A DNA stretch of 64,000 bases, taken from NCBI RefSeq assembly GCF_003852405.1, contig NZ_QAJM01000002.1, positions 1-64,000 of the forward strand, in the 5' to 3' direction. The position numbers and the translations under genes are program-made. The notes beneath the pieces were generated by a model that saw nothing but the letters and a program-made list of their open reading frames with translations, did not search any database and was not told where the DNA came from. Below, piece by piece: positions 27,153 through 35,365 of this stretch (the first letter of the stretch is position 1; each line of letters begins with the position of its first letter). The DNA is from Pseudomonas sp. KBW05 (GTDB lineage Bacteria; Pseudomonadota; Gammaproteobacteria; Pseudomonadales; Pseudomonadaceae).

Positions 27153-28103
27153 ATGTCTGAAGTCCTTGCATCCCAACCCGCCAATCCATTCGACGCGCGC
27201 GCGTTTCGCCGTGCCTTGGGCAACTTCGCCACCGGTGTCACGGTGGTGACGGCGGCCACCGCCAGCGGCCGTAAAGTCGGCGTGACGGCCAACAGCTTCA
27301 ACTCGGTGTCCCTGGACCCGCCGTTGATCTTGTGGAGCATCGATAAGCGCTCCAACAGCCACGAGGTGTTTGAAGCGGCGAGTCACTTCGCGGTCAACGT
27401 GCTGGCGGCGGATCAGATCGATTTGTCGAATAATTTTGCCCGGCCCAAGGATGATCGTTTCGCTGAGATTGAGTTCGAACCAGGGGAGGGCGGTGCACCG
27501 GTGTTTGCGGACTGCTCGGCGCGTTTTCACTGTGAAAAGTTCCAGCAGGTCGACGGTGGCGACCACTGGATCATGATCGGCAAAGTGGTTGCGTTTGACG
27601 ATTTCGGCCGTTCGCCCCTGCTGTATCACCAGGGGGCCTACTCGATGGTGTTGCCCCACACCCGCATGACCAAGCGCGACGAAGGCCAGCCGCCCAGCAG
27701 CCATTTCCAGGGGCGCCTGAGCCATAACCTCTATTACCTGATGACCCAGGCGTTGCGGGCTTATCAGGCCAGCTATCAGCCGCGCCAGCTGTCCACCGGG
27801 CTGCGTACCAGTGAAGCGCGGATGTTGATGGTGCTGGAAAATGACGCCGGGCTGGATCTGAACCAGTTGCAGCGTGAAGTGGCGATGCCAGTGCGTGAAA
27901 TCGAGGAGGCGGTGGCCAATCTCAAGCGCAAGGGCCTGGTGGTGGATGATAACGAGCGTGTGCGGCTGACCGTCAAAGGGGTGGATGAGACCGAGTCGCT
28001 GTGGACCATTGCCCGGGAGCAGCAGGACAAGGTGTTCGCTCAGTTCTCGGCCGAGCAGATCGACACGTTCAAGGCCGTGCTCAAGGCGGTGATTGCCAGC
28101 TGA
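27153..28103 (+). CDS. 4-hydroxyphenylacetate 3-hydroxylase, flavin reductase component (C1 type)
   Basis: A 316-residue NADH:flavin reductase that supplies FMNH2 to the oxygenase. Residues 1-165 form the flavin-reductase domain (FRRALGNFATGVTVVTA, GVTANSFNSVSLDPPLILWSIDK). Residues about 180-316 form a MarR-like winged helix domain (LRTSEARMLMVLENDAGLDLNQLQREVAM, then NLKRKGLVVDDNERVRLTVKG). In the A. baumannii C1 enzyme such a tail senses 4-HPA and releases autoinhibition. Length and architecture match that enzyme. A REP doublet follows the stop codon. Confidence 0.86.
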   Translation: MSEVLASQPANPFDARAFRRALGNFATGVTVVTAATASGRKVGVTANSFNSVSLDPPLILWSIDKRSNSHEVFEAASHFAVNVLAADQIDLSNNFARPKDDRFAEIEFEPGEGGAPVFADCSARFHCEKFQQVDGGDHWIMIGKVVAFDDFGRSPLLYHQGAYSMVLPHTRMTKRDEGQPPSSHFQGRLSHNLYYLMTQALRAYQASYQPRQLSTGLRTSEARMLMVLENDAGLDLNQLQREVAMPVREIEEAVANLKRKGLVVDDNERVRLTVKGVDETESLWTIAREQQDKVFAQFSAEQIDTFKAVLKAVIAS

Positions 28104-28117
28104 GGTTTGTTGTATCT

Positions 28118-28207
28118 GTGGCGAGGGAGCTTGCTCCCGCTGGGCCGCGAAGCGGCCCCAACAATGGGACTGCTGCGCAGTCCAGCGGGAGCAAGCTCCC
28201 TCGCCAC
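28118..28207. repeat. REP doublet (REPIN)
   Basis: The 90-bp element starts with GTGGCGAGGGAGCTTGCTCCC and ends with its inverse complement, enclosing a second hairpin around GGCCGCGAAGCGGCC. This is the mobile palindromic repeat format of fluorescent pseudomonads. It sits between the convergent reductase and outer-membrane barrel genes. Confidence 0.85.
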
Positions 28208-28224
28208 ATTTTGCTTTTACTCTT

Positions 28225-29553
28225 TTAAAACGGCACGGCAACTGTCACCTGGCTGTACAGGTTGGTGCCATTGCCGCCGACTTGATTGCCTCCGGTGTTT
28301 TCATCCTGCTTGGGCTTATAGAGGCCGACAAGCGGGGTAATGATCAGGTGCTCGTTGACCGCCCACTCTGCAAACACATCCAGTTCCCGGCCGCTCAGGT
28401 CGAGGTTGCCCCGCTTGTGGGTGGTTGAATAATCAAAGAACAGCGTGCCCAGCGTGAGGTTTTCCAGCGGGTGCACCTTGAGCGCCACATGTTGGATCTC
28501 GGTATTGCTGTTGAAGGGCCCTGCGTAGTTGGCGGCCACTTCTCCCTGGAACCAGGTGCCATAGCCGGTGCTGTAGCCGTTGAACATGGAGTCCCAGCCT
28601 TCGGAGTAACGGCTGTAGCGGTAGGTGATGTCGGGGCTCCACAGGGAATCGGCGAAGGTGTAGCCCGCTTCGGCATACCAGGCTTTCTCGGCGCCGGCGT
28701 CTTTGTCTTGCCAGGCGTATTCAAACCCGAAGTGGGCGTTTTGGATGCCGGCGTCGCCGCTGCCGCGCAGGCTGTAGATGTCCATGCCTTTGCGTTGCTG
28801 CTGGAAGTCGCTGGCGTAGCGCTTATCCACGTCGATGCCATGGATGTAGGTCAAGCCCAGGGTGCCGGGGGCTGCGGTGTAGTCCAGGGTGCCAGCGGCC
28901 ATCTCAGTCTTGGCCTGGGCGCGGTTGTCCGACTTGATCCACATGACACTGCCGTGCAACCCGTCCTTGCCACCCAGGCGCAATACTGCGGTTTCATCGA
29001 AGGCGTGGCGGGCAGCGAGGTAGTAGGCACCGCCGCGATTCAACTCGCCGTCCGCCGGGCCTTTGCCGAAATTCAAACCGTCATCGTTGATGATAAAACC
29101 GTTGCCCAACTGGATGATCTGCCGGCCGAAGGACAGGTCCACGCCATCCTTGCCCAAGGCCGGGAACAGCTCGCCTGAGCGCCAGCCGGCGAAGGCTTCG
29201 TCAAATTTTGTGGTGCGTTCACTGCCGTTGCTCAGGCCCACGGCATCGCCGTCACCCCAGGTGCCTGAGCTGACCAGGTTGGCCGTGCCATACACGCTGC
29301 CGTAACTGCCTAGCGTACGGTCCAGGCTTAAGCCATATTTGATGAACCCTTCGCGCCAGGTGGAACCACCGGTCGTGCCGTCGTAGTTCTTGCGGCTGTT
29401 GAACAAGCCATAAACGGCAAGGAAATTGCCGTTGATATGGGTGTCGCTGTCGGCATACAGCTCATAGGCTTGTGCGGCCTGGGCGCACGCAGCGCTGGCC
29501 AGTCCCAGCGCCACGGCCATTGAGAGTGAACGGGTAGTTGAGGTGTGCCCCAT
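28225..29553 (-). CDS. Outer-membrane beta-barrel channel, aromatic region
   Basis: A 442-residue exported protein. The start at ATG 29553 (MGHTSTTRSLSM) gives a signal peptide cut near AQA; an upstream frame start at 29601 is less likely. The mature chain is rich in alternating aromatic strands and ends in Phe (VAVPF), the usual outer-membrane assembly signal. It is not an OprD member by its N-terminus; it resembles long-chain or alginate-type porins only vaguely. It probably lets aromatic amines or acids into the periplasm for the permease divergent to it. The assignment rests on the barrel pattern and context. Confidence 0.7.
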   Translation of the reverse strand: MGHTSTTRSLSMAVALGLASAACAQAAQAYELYADSDTHINGNFLAVYGLFNSRKNYDGTTGGSTWREGFIKYGLSLDRTLGSYGSVYGTANLVSSGTWGDGDAVGLSNGSERTTKFDEAFAGWRSGELFPALGKDGVDLSFGRQIIQLGNGFIINDDGLNFGKGPADGELNRGGAYYLAARHAFDETAVLRLGGKDGLHGSVMWIKSDNRAQAKTEMAAGTLDYTAAPGTLGLTYIHGIDVDKRYASDFQQQRKGMDIYSLRGSGDAGIQNAHFGFEYAWQDKDAGAEKAWYAEAGYTFADSLWSPDITYRYSRYSEGWDSMFNGYSTGYGTWFQGEVAANYAGPFNSNTEIQHVALKVHPLENLTLGTLFFDYSTTHKRGNLDLSGRELDVFAEWAVNEHLIITPLVGLYKPKQDENTGGNQVGGNGTNLYSQVTVAVPF

Positions 29554-29825
29554 GGTTATTGCCCCTGTTGTTGATGTGCGGTTGAAGATCAAGCGCGCCA
29601 TTAATGGGGGCGTGAGGGCCAGGCGTCTTTAACCACCGTGCCAGCCATTTGACTCAGCTCGCCAGCTGCACGCCGTTGGCAGGCTGCAACAAATCCGCCG
29701 GCAGCCGTGGGCAAGACGCTCATGGAACAGGGGCGCACAGTGAGGGTGTGCGGCGACGCCAGCCTCCTGTAGAAAGGATCAGCCTGTCGCTACTTACGCC
29801 AACCTAACGTCAGGGACATTAAAAA

Positions 29826-31325
29826 ATGTCGAGCAACCATAAGCTCACTGAGCACTTGAATCGCGGATCGGTGGGGTTTCCTACTGCACTGGCCAGTACG
29901 GTAGGCCTGATCATGGCCAGCCCGGTCATCCTTACGGCCACCATGGGCTTTGGCATTGGCGGCAAAGCCTTTGCCGTGGCGATGGTGATCGCGGTGGTGA
30001 TGATGCTGGCCCAGGCCACCACGTTTGCCGAAGCGGCGGCGATCCTGCCCACCACCGGCTCGGTGTATGACTACATCAACTGTGGCATGGGGCGTTTTTT
30101 TGCCATCACCGGGACGTTGTCCGCCTACCTGATCGTGCATGTGTTCGCGGGGACCGCCGAAACCATCCTGTCAGGGGTCATGGCGCTGGTGAACTTCGAA
30201 CACCTCAACACGCTGGCCGAGTCGGCCGGTGGGTCGTGGTTGCTGGGGGTGGCGTTTGTGATCAGCTTCGGCATTCTCAACGCCTTTGGTGTCAGCGTGT
30301 TTGGCCGTGCGGAAATCATCCTGACCTTCGGCATGTGGACCACGCTGATGGTGTTTGGCGTGCTGGGGTTGATCGCAGCGCCGGCGGTGGAGCTGGACGG
30401 CTGGTTTGGCGAGTCTCTGGTGGGCAGTGACCCGATGACCATCCTGTCGTTGGTGGGCATGGCCATGTTCATGTTTGTCGGCTGTGAGTTTGTCACGCCG
30501 CTGGCGCCGGACTTGCGCAAATCCGCCTCGACCATGCCCAAGGCGATGCTCCTGGGCCTGGTGGGCGTGGCATCGTGCATGTTCATTTATGGCGCGGCGA
30601 TGAAGCGCCAGGTGGAAAACCTGGTGTTGGACCCGGCGACCGGCCTGCACTTGCTGGATACGCCGATGGCGATTCCCAAGTTCGCCGCCCAGGTCATGGG
30701 GGATATCGGCCCGGTGTGGCTGGGCATCGGCTTTTTGTTTGCCGGCGCTGCCACCATCAACACCTTGATGGCCGGCGTGCCGCGCATCCTGTACGGCATG
30801 GCGGTGGATGGGGCGTTGCCGAAGGTGTTCACCTATTTGCACCCGCGCTTCAAGACGCCTCTGTTGTGCATTCTCGTGGCAATGCTGATTCCGTGCCTGC
30901 ATGCCTGGTACCTGGGCGGTAACGCGGACAACATCCTGCACCTGGTACTGGCAGCCGTGTGTGCCTGGAGCACCGCTTACCTGCTGGTCACGCTGTCGGT
31001 AGTGATCCTGCGTATCCGTCGCCCGGACTTGCCACGGGCCTATCGCTCGCCGTTCTTTCCGCTGCCGCAGATCGTTTCCAGCGCGGGGATTTTGCTGGGA
31101 ATGTGGTTTATCACTCCGCCCGGCATGAACCCGGCGGACGTGTACATTCCGTTTGGCGTGATGTTGGGCGGCACCGCCGTGTACGCGTTGTTCTGGACGC
31201 TGGTGGTGCAGAAGGTCAACCCCTTCAAGCCGGCGCGGGTGGAGGACGTATTGGCCAAGGAGTTCGCCATGGAACCTGGTGTTCTGGCTCGTGAGGAATT
31301 TGATCATGCTTGCAAGGCTGTCTGA
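29826..31325 (+). CDS. APC-family amine/amino acid permease
   Basis: A 499-residue inner-membrane transporter with about 12 helices. The N-terminal SVGFPTALASTVGLIMASPVILTATMGFG carries the glycine-rich helix 1 typical of amino acid/polyamine/organocation permeases. It is close in pattern to polyamine and tyramine-type importers. It sits between the aromatic channel and feaR, and a DUF3156 gene overlaps its end by 20 nt. By context it probably imports tyramine or a related aromatic amine. Confidence 0.8.
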   Translation: MSSNHKLTEHLNRGSVGFPTALASTVGLIMASPVILTATMGFGIGGKAFAVAMVIAVVMMLAQATTFAEAAAILPTTGSVYDYINCGMGRFFAITGTLSAYLIVHVFAGTAETILSGVMALVNFEHLNTLAESAGGSWLLGVAFVISFGILNAFGVSVFGRAEIILTFGMWTTLMVFGVLGLIAAPAVELDGWFGESLVGSDPMTILSLVGMAMFMFVGCEFVTPLAPDLRKSASTMPKAMLLGLVGVASCMFIYGAAMKRQVENLVLDPATGLHLLDTPMAIPKFAAQVMGDIGPVWLGIGFLFAGAATINTLMAGVPRILYGMAVDGALPKVFTYLHPRFKTPLLCILVAMLIPCLHAWYLGGNADNILHLVLAAVCAWSTAYLLVTLSVVILRIRRPDLPRAYRSPFFPLPQIVSSAGILLGMWFITPPGMNPADVYIPFGVMLGGTAVYALFWTLVVQKVNPFKPARVEDVLAKEFAMEPGVLAREEFDHACKAV

Positions 31326-31890
31326 GCTGTTCGGCGCCCAGCGTGCGCCGACGGGGTATTGGCCGGGGGCGACGCTTGAGCGTGTGCGCCGTAACCTGGG
31401 CCAGCCCTCGTTTGAGTGTTCGGCCCCGGTGTGCGCGCAGTTCCAGTTCAGTCCAGAGGGGCCGCTCATCGAGGTGCATGAGCGTGCCGAAGCGCAGTTG
31501 CTGATGCATGTGGTGCTCACGGAGTTTCGCTTCCACACGCCTGCCTCGCCGTGGAGCGAGGGGTGTTACCAACTGCACCACACGGGGGCCATTACCCGCA
31601 CGGGGTTGGTCTGCCGCCGCCGCAAAGGGCCGCAGGACTTTGCCGATTGGCTGACCCTTCAGCTGAGCGCCAACCAGAGGTTGCGCGAGGCGCTGATGCC
31701 GTTGGATTTCAAGAAGATCACCCTTGAATACACCAGAGGCGGCTGGAGCGTGGCGTTGGAGCATATGGGCGGCAGCGAGGTGGTCAATCGGATGCCGGCT
31801 TTTCGCCGCTATATTTCGTTGAGTATTGAACAAACCCGCCTGTTGCAGCAGAGCATTTTGGCTCTACACCAAGTACTCAAGACGCTTTAA
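31306..31890 (+). CDS. DUF3156-like protein
   Basis: A 194-residue protein from ATG 31306, with GAGGAATTTGATC before it. It overlaps the permease gene by 20 nt, so the two are translated together. It is probably cytoplasmic, without signal peptide or membrane segment. I recognise it only as the kind of small protein found beside amine permeases in Pseudomonas (DUF3156). Its role is unknown; an accessory to transport is a guess. Confidence 0.7.
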   Translation: MLARLSELFGAQRAPTGYWPGATLERVRRNLGQPSFECSAPVCAQFQFSPEGPLIEVHERAEAQLLMHVVLTEFRFHTPASPWSEGCYQLHHTGAITRTGLVCRRRKGPQDFADWLTLQLSANQRLREALMPLDFKKITLEYTRGGWSVALEHMGGSEVVNRMPAFRRYISLSIEQTRLLQQSILALHQVLKTL

Positions 31891-31938
31891 GCCTTGAATG
31901 GCATGGCTTGTGCTTATGTACTTTGCATAGATCTACAG

Positions 31939-31978
31939 TTGTGCGCCTATAGATAACATGTTAACTATTGGCGCACAA
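31939..31978. promoter_or_regulatory. 40-bp near-perfect palindrome upstream of feaR
   Basis: The outer arms TTGTGCGCC (31939-31947) and GGCGCACAA (31970-31978) and the inner TAACATGTTA (31954-31963) share the same centre at 31958.5. Only two of twenty base pairs are mismatched. The inner part, GATAACATGTTAAC at 31952-31965, matches the GTTAA-N4-TTAAC repeat seen elsewhere in this region with one mismatch. It ends 27 bp before the feaR ATG. It is probably a regulator-binding site. Confidence 0.7.
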
Positions 31979-32005
31979 AAATAAGCATCGCGTGCGGAGG
32001 TATTC

Positions 32006-32971
32006 ATGAGCATCCATCAGGCTGCCTGGGACGGGTTGGACCACTGGACCACCACCATGCAGGCATTGTGTGGTCGTTTCGAAACCCAACTGGCGTTTAA
32101 TCGCTCGCTGTTTATCGGCGAGATTTCCACCTGGTCCCATGGCGGGCTGTCATTGGCCAATATGCGCACCAATGCTGGCAACATTGTGCGCTACGGTGAT
32201 CGTGCCGATTGCGACAACGACGAACACTGTTTCCTGGTCAGCCAGCGCACCGGTTACTCCCACATCACCCAGGGCGGCGTGACCATCCAGTTGGCGCCCG
32301 GCGACCTGATGCTGATGGATTCGGTCGGTCCTTGCGCCATTGCCCCCCATGGCCTGATCGAGCACGTGTCGCTGTCCTTGTCGCGCGCGCAAGTGCAGCG
32401 CCAGCTCAAAGGCGTGTCGCCGATCTTCGGCAAGATCTCGTCGACCAAAGCCTGCGGGCGCATGCTGCATTTGTTGATGGACCAGGCCTGCAAGGGCAGT
32501 GACGGCAACGACAGCGCGGCGGCCGAGGGTGAAGCCTTGCAGAGTGCCTTTATCCTGCTGTTGGCTTCCGGGTTCGAGCAGGCCGAGGAGAAGACCAACG
32601 ACGCTGCCGTGCTCGGCGGCGTGAACCTGCGCAGCTATGTGCAGAAGGTCATCGACGAGTCCCTGGCCCAGACCAACCTGACACCCGCGTGCCTGGCGGG
32701 GCGCCTGAAAATCTCGGTCAGGCACCTCTACCGACTGTTCGAGGAAGAGGGCGACAGTGTGTGCCGTTACATCCAGCGCGCCAGGCTGGAGCGCAGCGCT
32801 ACGGACCTGGCCAATCCCTTCCTGCGTGCGGAGTCGATCACCTCGATTGCCTATAAGTGGGGGTTTACCGATTCCGCGCACTTCAGCCGTTCCTTCAAAA
32901 AACACTTCGAGCAATCGCCCAAGGATTTCCGCGCGCAGGCGCTCTCGGGCGCCTTGGCCGGTGCCGCCTGA
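32006..32971 (+). CDS. feaR: FeaR, AraC-family activator of aromatic amine catabolism
   Basis: A 321-residue AraC/XylS regulator. The N-terminal effector half (WDGLDHWTTTMQALCGRFET) is the AraC-ligand-binding type of FeaR. The C-terminal double helix-turn-helix is clear (NLTPACLAGRLKISVRHLYRLFEEEGDSV and SITSIAYKWGFTDSAHFSRSFKKHFEQSPKDF). In E. coli FeaR activates feaB and the amine oxidase gene tynA. Here it would turn on the dehydrogenase, hydroxylase and permease. The GGAGG ribosome site fits ATG 32006. Confidence 0.82.
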   Translation: MSIHQAAWDGLDHWTTTMQALCGRFETQLAFNRSLFIGEISTWSHGGLSLANMRTNAGNIVRYGDRADCDNDEHCFLVSQRTGYSHITQGGVTIQLAPGDLMLMDSVGPCAIAPHGLIEHVSLSLSRAQVQRQLKGVSPIFGKISSTKACGRMLHLLMDQACKGSDGNDSAAAEGEALQSAFILLLASGFEQAEEKTNDAAVLGGVNLRSYVQKVIDESLAQTNLTPACLAGRLKISVRHLYRLFEEEGDSVCRYIQRARLERSATDLANPFLRAESITSIAYKWGFTDSAHFSRSFKKHFEQSPKDFRAQALSGALAGAA

Positions 32972-32973
32972 CT

Positions 32974-32987
32974 GTTAATTAATTAAC
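32974..32987. promoter_or_regulatory. HpaR-type operator match, GTTAATTAATTAAC
   Basis: An exact instance of GTTAA-N4-TTAAC between feaR and the Bcr/CflA gene, just upstream of a likely -35 box (TTGACC at 32991-32996). It suggests the exporter is also in the HpaR-type regulon. Prediction only. Confidence 0.5.
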
Positions 32988-33019
32988 GGCTTGACCTTTC
33001 GCCAGGGCATTGGCTAACC

Positions 33020-33060
33020 TCACGACTTCACCCTACCGACCGGTAGGTTGCAAGTCGTGA
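33020..33060. promoter_or_regulatory. Nested palindromic operator of the exporter/TetR pair
   Basis: The inner repeat CCTACCG-AC-CGGTAGG (33032-33047) is the classic TetR-family operator form. It is framed by a second repeat, TCACGACTT (33020-33028) and AAGTCGTGA (33052-33060), on nearly the same centre. The site ends 5 bp before ATG 33065 and lies directly after TTGACC-N18-TAACCT. The TetR-family gene downstream of the exporter is the expected ligand. Confidence 0.75.
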
Positions 33061-33064
33061 GCTT

Positions 33065-34288
33065 ATGATGAAACCGATCAATTCAAACCATCCTTCGTTG
33101 AAATTTGCCGTGGCCTTGGGTGCCATTGGTGCCCTCGGCCCGTCGGCCGTCGACATGTACCTGCCCAGCTTGCCGGAGATGGCGGTGGAGTATTCGGCCA
33201 GCGTGGCCAGTATCCAGCTGACACTCACCGTGTTCCTGCTGGCGATGGGCCTCGGCCAATTGCTGTTCGGCCCTGTCGTCGACGCGTGGGGGCGCAGGCG
33301 CCCATTGATTGCCGGCCTGGCGTTGTTCAGCGTGAGCGCACTGGTGGCCGGTGCAGCACCGACGCTGGACTGGTTGCTGCTGGCGCGCTTCGTTCAGGGG
33401 CTGGGCAGTGCGCTGACCCTGGTGGTGATCATGAGCATGGTGCGTGATGTCACCCAGGGCGTGCAGGCGGCCAAGTTGTTTGGCTTGCTGATGACCATCG
33501 AAGGCGTGGCGCCGATTATCGCGCCGGCACTGGGCGGCTACATTGATGCGCACTTTGGCTGGCGCGCGGTGATGGTGGTACTGGCGGCCCTGGGCGCGTT
33601 GGTGGCGGTCAATTCCATGGTGGTGTTGCGGGAAACGTTGCCCGCGAACAAGCGTGAGCCGCTGAACTTCAAGCGGGCGATCCGCACGTACGCGCGCATC
33701 GCCCAGGACTGGCGTTTTCTGCAACCGGCGCTGGCCCTGTCAGCGGTGTTCTTCTTCCTGTTCGCCTACATCGGCGGGGCGACGTTCATCTACCAGAACG
33801 ACTTCGGGTTGCCCGCTGCCCAGTTTGGTACCCTGTTCGGCGCAACCGGTATTGCGATCCTTGTCGGGGCCTCGCTGGCGGCGAAGCTGGTGGGTAAATA
33901 CGGTCTGGCTACCCTGGCCGTGGCGGGCTCTTGCTGCATCGGCGCCGGTGCGCTCATCGCCTGTGCTGCCGCAGCCGCCGGGCTGGGCTTGTACTGGCTG
34001 GTGGCCGGAGTGGCGCTTGCGTTGCTGGGCGTGGGGATCGCCGAAACCACGCTGATGACCCTGGTGATGTCTTCGCAAACCACCGCGCTGGGTTCGACCG
34101 CCGCGTTGCTGGGGGCTTTTCAACTGGGCATCTCGGCGTGCGCCACACCCCTGACCGGCCTGGTGAGTAACCACGGCGCCACGGCGTGGGGCGGCTTGCT
34201 GGTGCTGTGCGCCGCGGTGGTGGGGTTGCTTACCTGGATCAGCGTGCGCCAAGGCAAGGCGGATCAGGTCACCGCGTTAAATCATTGA
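33065..34288 (+). CDS. Bcr/CflA-family MFS drug exporter
   Basis: A 407-residue proton antiporter with 12 helices. The first loop carries GPSAVDMYLPSLP and the second GPVVDAWGRRRPLIAG, the usual Bcr/CflA signatures, and LLARFVQGLGSAL follows. Two adjacent ATGs (33065, 33068) are possible. It exports drugs or toxic metabolites, here perhaps aromatic amines or acids. It is followed 27 nt later by its TetR-type regulator. Confidence 0.85.
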   Translation: MMKPINSNHPSLKFAVALGAIGALGPSAVDMYLPSLPEMAVEYSASVASIQLTLTVFLLAMGLGQLLFGPVVDAWGRRRPLIAGLALFSVSALVAGAAPTLDWLLLARFVQGLGSALTLVVIMSMVRDVTQGVQAAKLFGLLMTIEGVAPIIAPALGGYIDAHFGWRAVMVVLAALGALVAVNSMVVLRETLPANKREPLNFKRAIRTYARIAQDWRFLQPALALSAVFFFLFAYIGGATFIYQNDFGLPAAQFGTLFGATGIAILVGASLAAKLVGKYGLATLAVAGSCCIGAGALIACAAAAAGLGLYWLVAGVALALLGVGIAETTLMTLVMSSQTTALGSTAALLGAFQLGISACATPLTGLVSNHGATAWGGLLVLCAAVVGLLTWISVRQGKADQVTALNH

Positions 34289-34315
34289 TAAAAGATTGCT
34301 GGCAAGGATATTCAC

Positions 34316-34912
34316 ATGAAAGTGCTCAGCCCTTCAGCGGGCAGAATTTGCGACATCGCCCTGGTGCATTTCGCCGAGCGGGGCTACGACGCCTCCTCAC
34401 TCAACGACATCGCGGTGCTGGCGGGCATGCGCAAGCCGTCGTTGTATGCGCATTTCAAAAGCAAGGATGACCTGTTCAGTGCGGTGCTGGCATTGGCATT
34501 GACCACCGAACGCCAGTACCTCGAGGAGCGGTTTGCCGTGGCTGCCAGCCCTTCGGTTGGCCTTGACACGCTGTACACCGACCACCTTGCGCAGCGCTAT
34601 GAGTCTTCGGCGGCGCTGCGCTTTCTGCTGCGCACAGCGTTTTTTCCACCTGCCGAACTGAAGGGGCAGGTGAGTGCAGGTTTTGAAGCTTACCTTGAGC
34701 GCATGCGCGAACTGTTCGGGATCAGCCTCAAGGCCAAGTACCCCGCGCTGAACGCCACCGATCTCGGGATATTCCAGGACGCGTATATCGGGCTGATCGA
34801 CAGCCTGCACGTCGAGCTGATCTACGGTAACGAGGCCACCTACCGCCGCCGCGTCGCTGCGTTGTGGCGAATCCTCGGGGACTCGATTGCCCTGGCGGCC
34901 GGGCAGGCATAA
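34316..34912 (+). CDS. TetR-family repressor
   Basis: A 198-residue repressor. The helix-turn-helix is at residues about 8-50 (ICDIALVHFAERGYDASSLNDIAVLAGMRKPSLYAHFKSKDDLF), followed by a helical ligand domain. AAGGATATTCAC precedes ATG 34316. It is co-transcribed with the exporter and most likely binds the nested palindrome at 33.02-33.06 kb, forming a self-regulating pair. Confidence 0.85.
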   Translation: MKVLSPSAGRICDIALVHFAERGYDASSLNDIAVLAGMRKPSLYAHFKSKDDLFSAVLALALTTERQYLEERFAVAASPSVGLDTLYTDHLAQRYESSAALRFLLRTAFFPPAELKGQVSAGFEAYLERMRELFGISLKAKYPALNATDLGIFQDAYIGLIDSLHVELIYGNEATYRRRVAALWRILGDSIALAAGQA

Positions 34913-34914
34913 AA

Positions 34915-34943
34915 AAACCACTGCCGAAGATCGGCAGTGGTTT
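34915..34943 (-). terminator. Rho-independent terminator (cupin operon)
   Basis: AAACCACTGCCGA (34915-34927) pairs with TCGGCAGTGGTTT (34931-34943). Read leftwards it ends in seven T residues, so it terminates the leftward FAD-oxidase and cupin genes. It can also slow the rightward TetR transcript. Confidence 0.85.
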
Positions 34944-34965
34944 CAAGGCAGCGACCGCAACGCGA

Positions 34966-35331
34966 TCAAGCGACAGCGAAGTAGTGCTTGACGAACTCTT
35001 CGCTGACGATCTCCCACACCACGGCAGTGCCCTTGGTCACGAACCAGCTGTCACCCACGCCATAACGCGTGCTGTTGCCGGTGGCTTCTTCCGTGAGGAT
35101 GACTTCACCGGTGACGACGGTGGCTTGCTCGTTGAACGGGTATTCCATGCGGAACTTGCCCTTGGTGGTGCCGAAGTAGGCGCTGCTGACCGGGTCGGTG
35201 GGCGCGCCAAAGGTCATTTTGCCAAAGGCTCTGACTTCGCCTTCGAGGATGGTCGAGCCGAGGTCGGCCACGGTGCCCCAGGCATCCAGTGCCGACAGCT
35301 TGACGTGTTGCTCGATAGTGGTAATGGTCAT
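34966..35331 (-). CDS. Small cupin-fold protein (EutQ/DUF861 type)
   Basis: A 121-residue single-domain cupin, all beta-strand in pattern (GEVILTEEATGNSTRYGVGDSWFVTKGTAVVWEIVSEE). It resembles cupin_3 proteins beside amine and amino acid oxidases. It is encoded 34 nt after the FAD oxidase, so the two form one operon ending in a strong terminator. The few His residues make a metal site doubtful. Function unknown; it could bind an aldehyde or amine product. Confidence 0.72.
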   Translation of the reverse strand: MTITTIEQHVKLSALDAWGTVADLGSTILEGEVRAFGKMTFGAPTDPVSSAYFGTTKGKFRMEYPFNEQATVVTGEVILTEEATGNSTRYGVGDSWFVTKGTAVVWEIVSEEFVKHYFAVA

Positions 35332-35365
35332 GGCAGTTCTCCAGTGAGTAGGGTGAGCGGGGCAG

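Noticed and set aside
28118-28207. Reading the REP doublet as a CRISPR repeat or a small RNA
   Set aside because: The outer arms are inverted, occur once here with a related copy at 58.97 kb, and match the REPIN format; there are no spacers.
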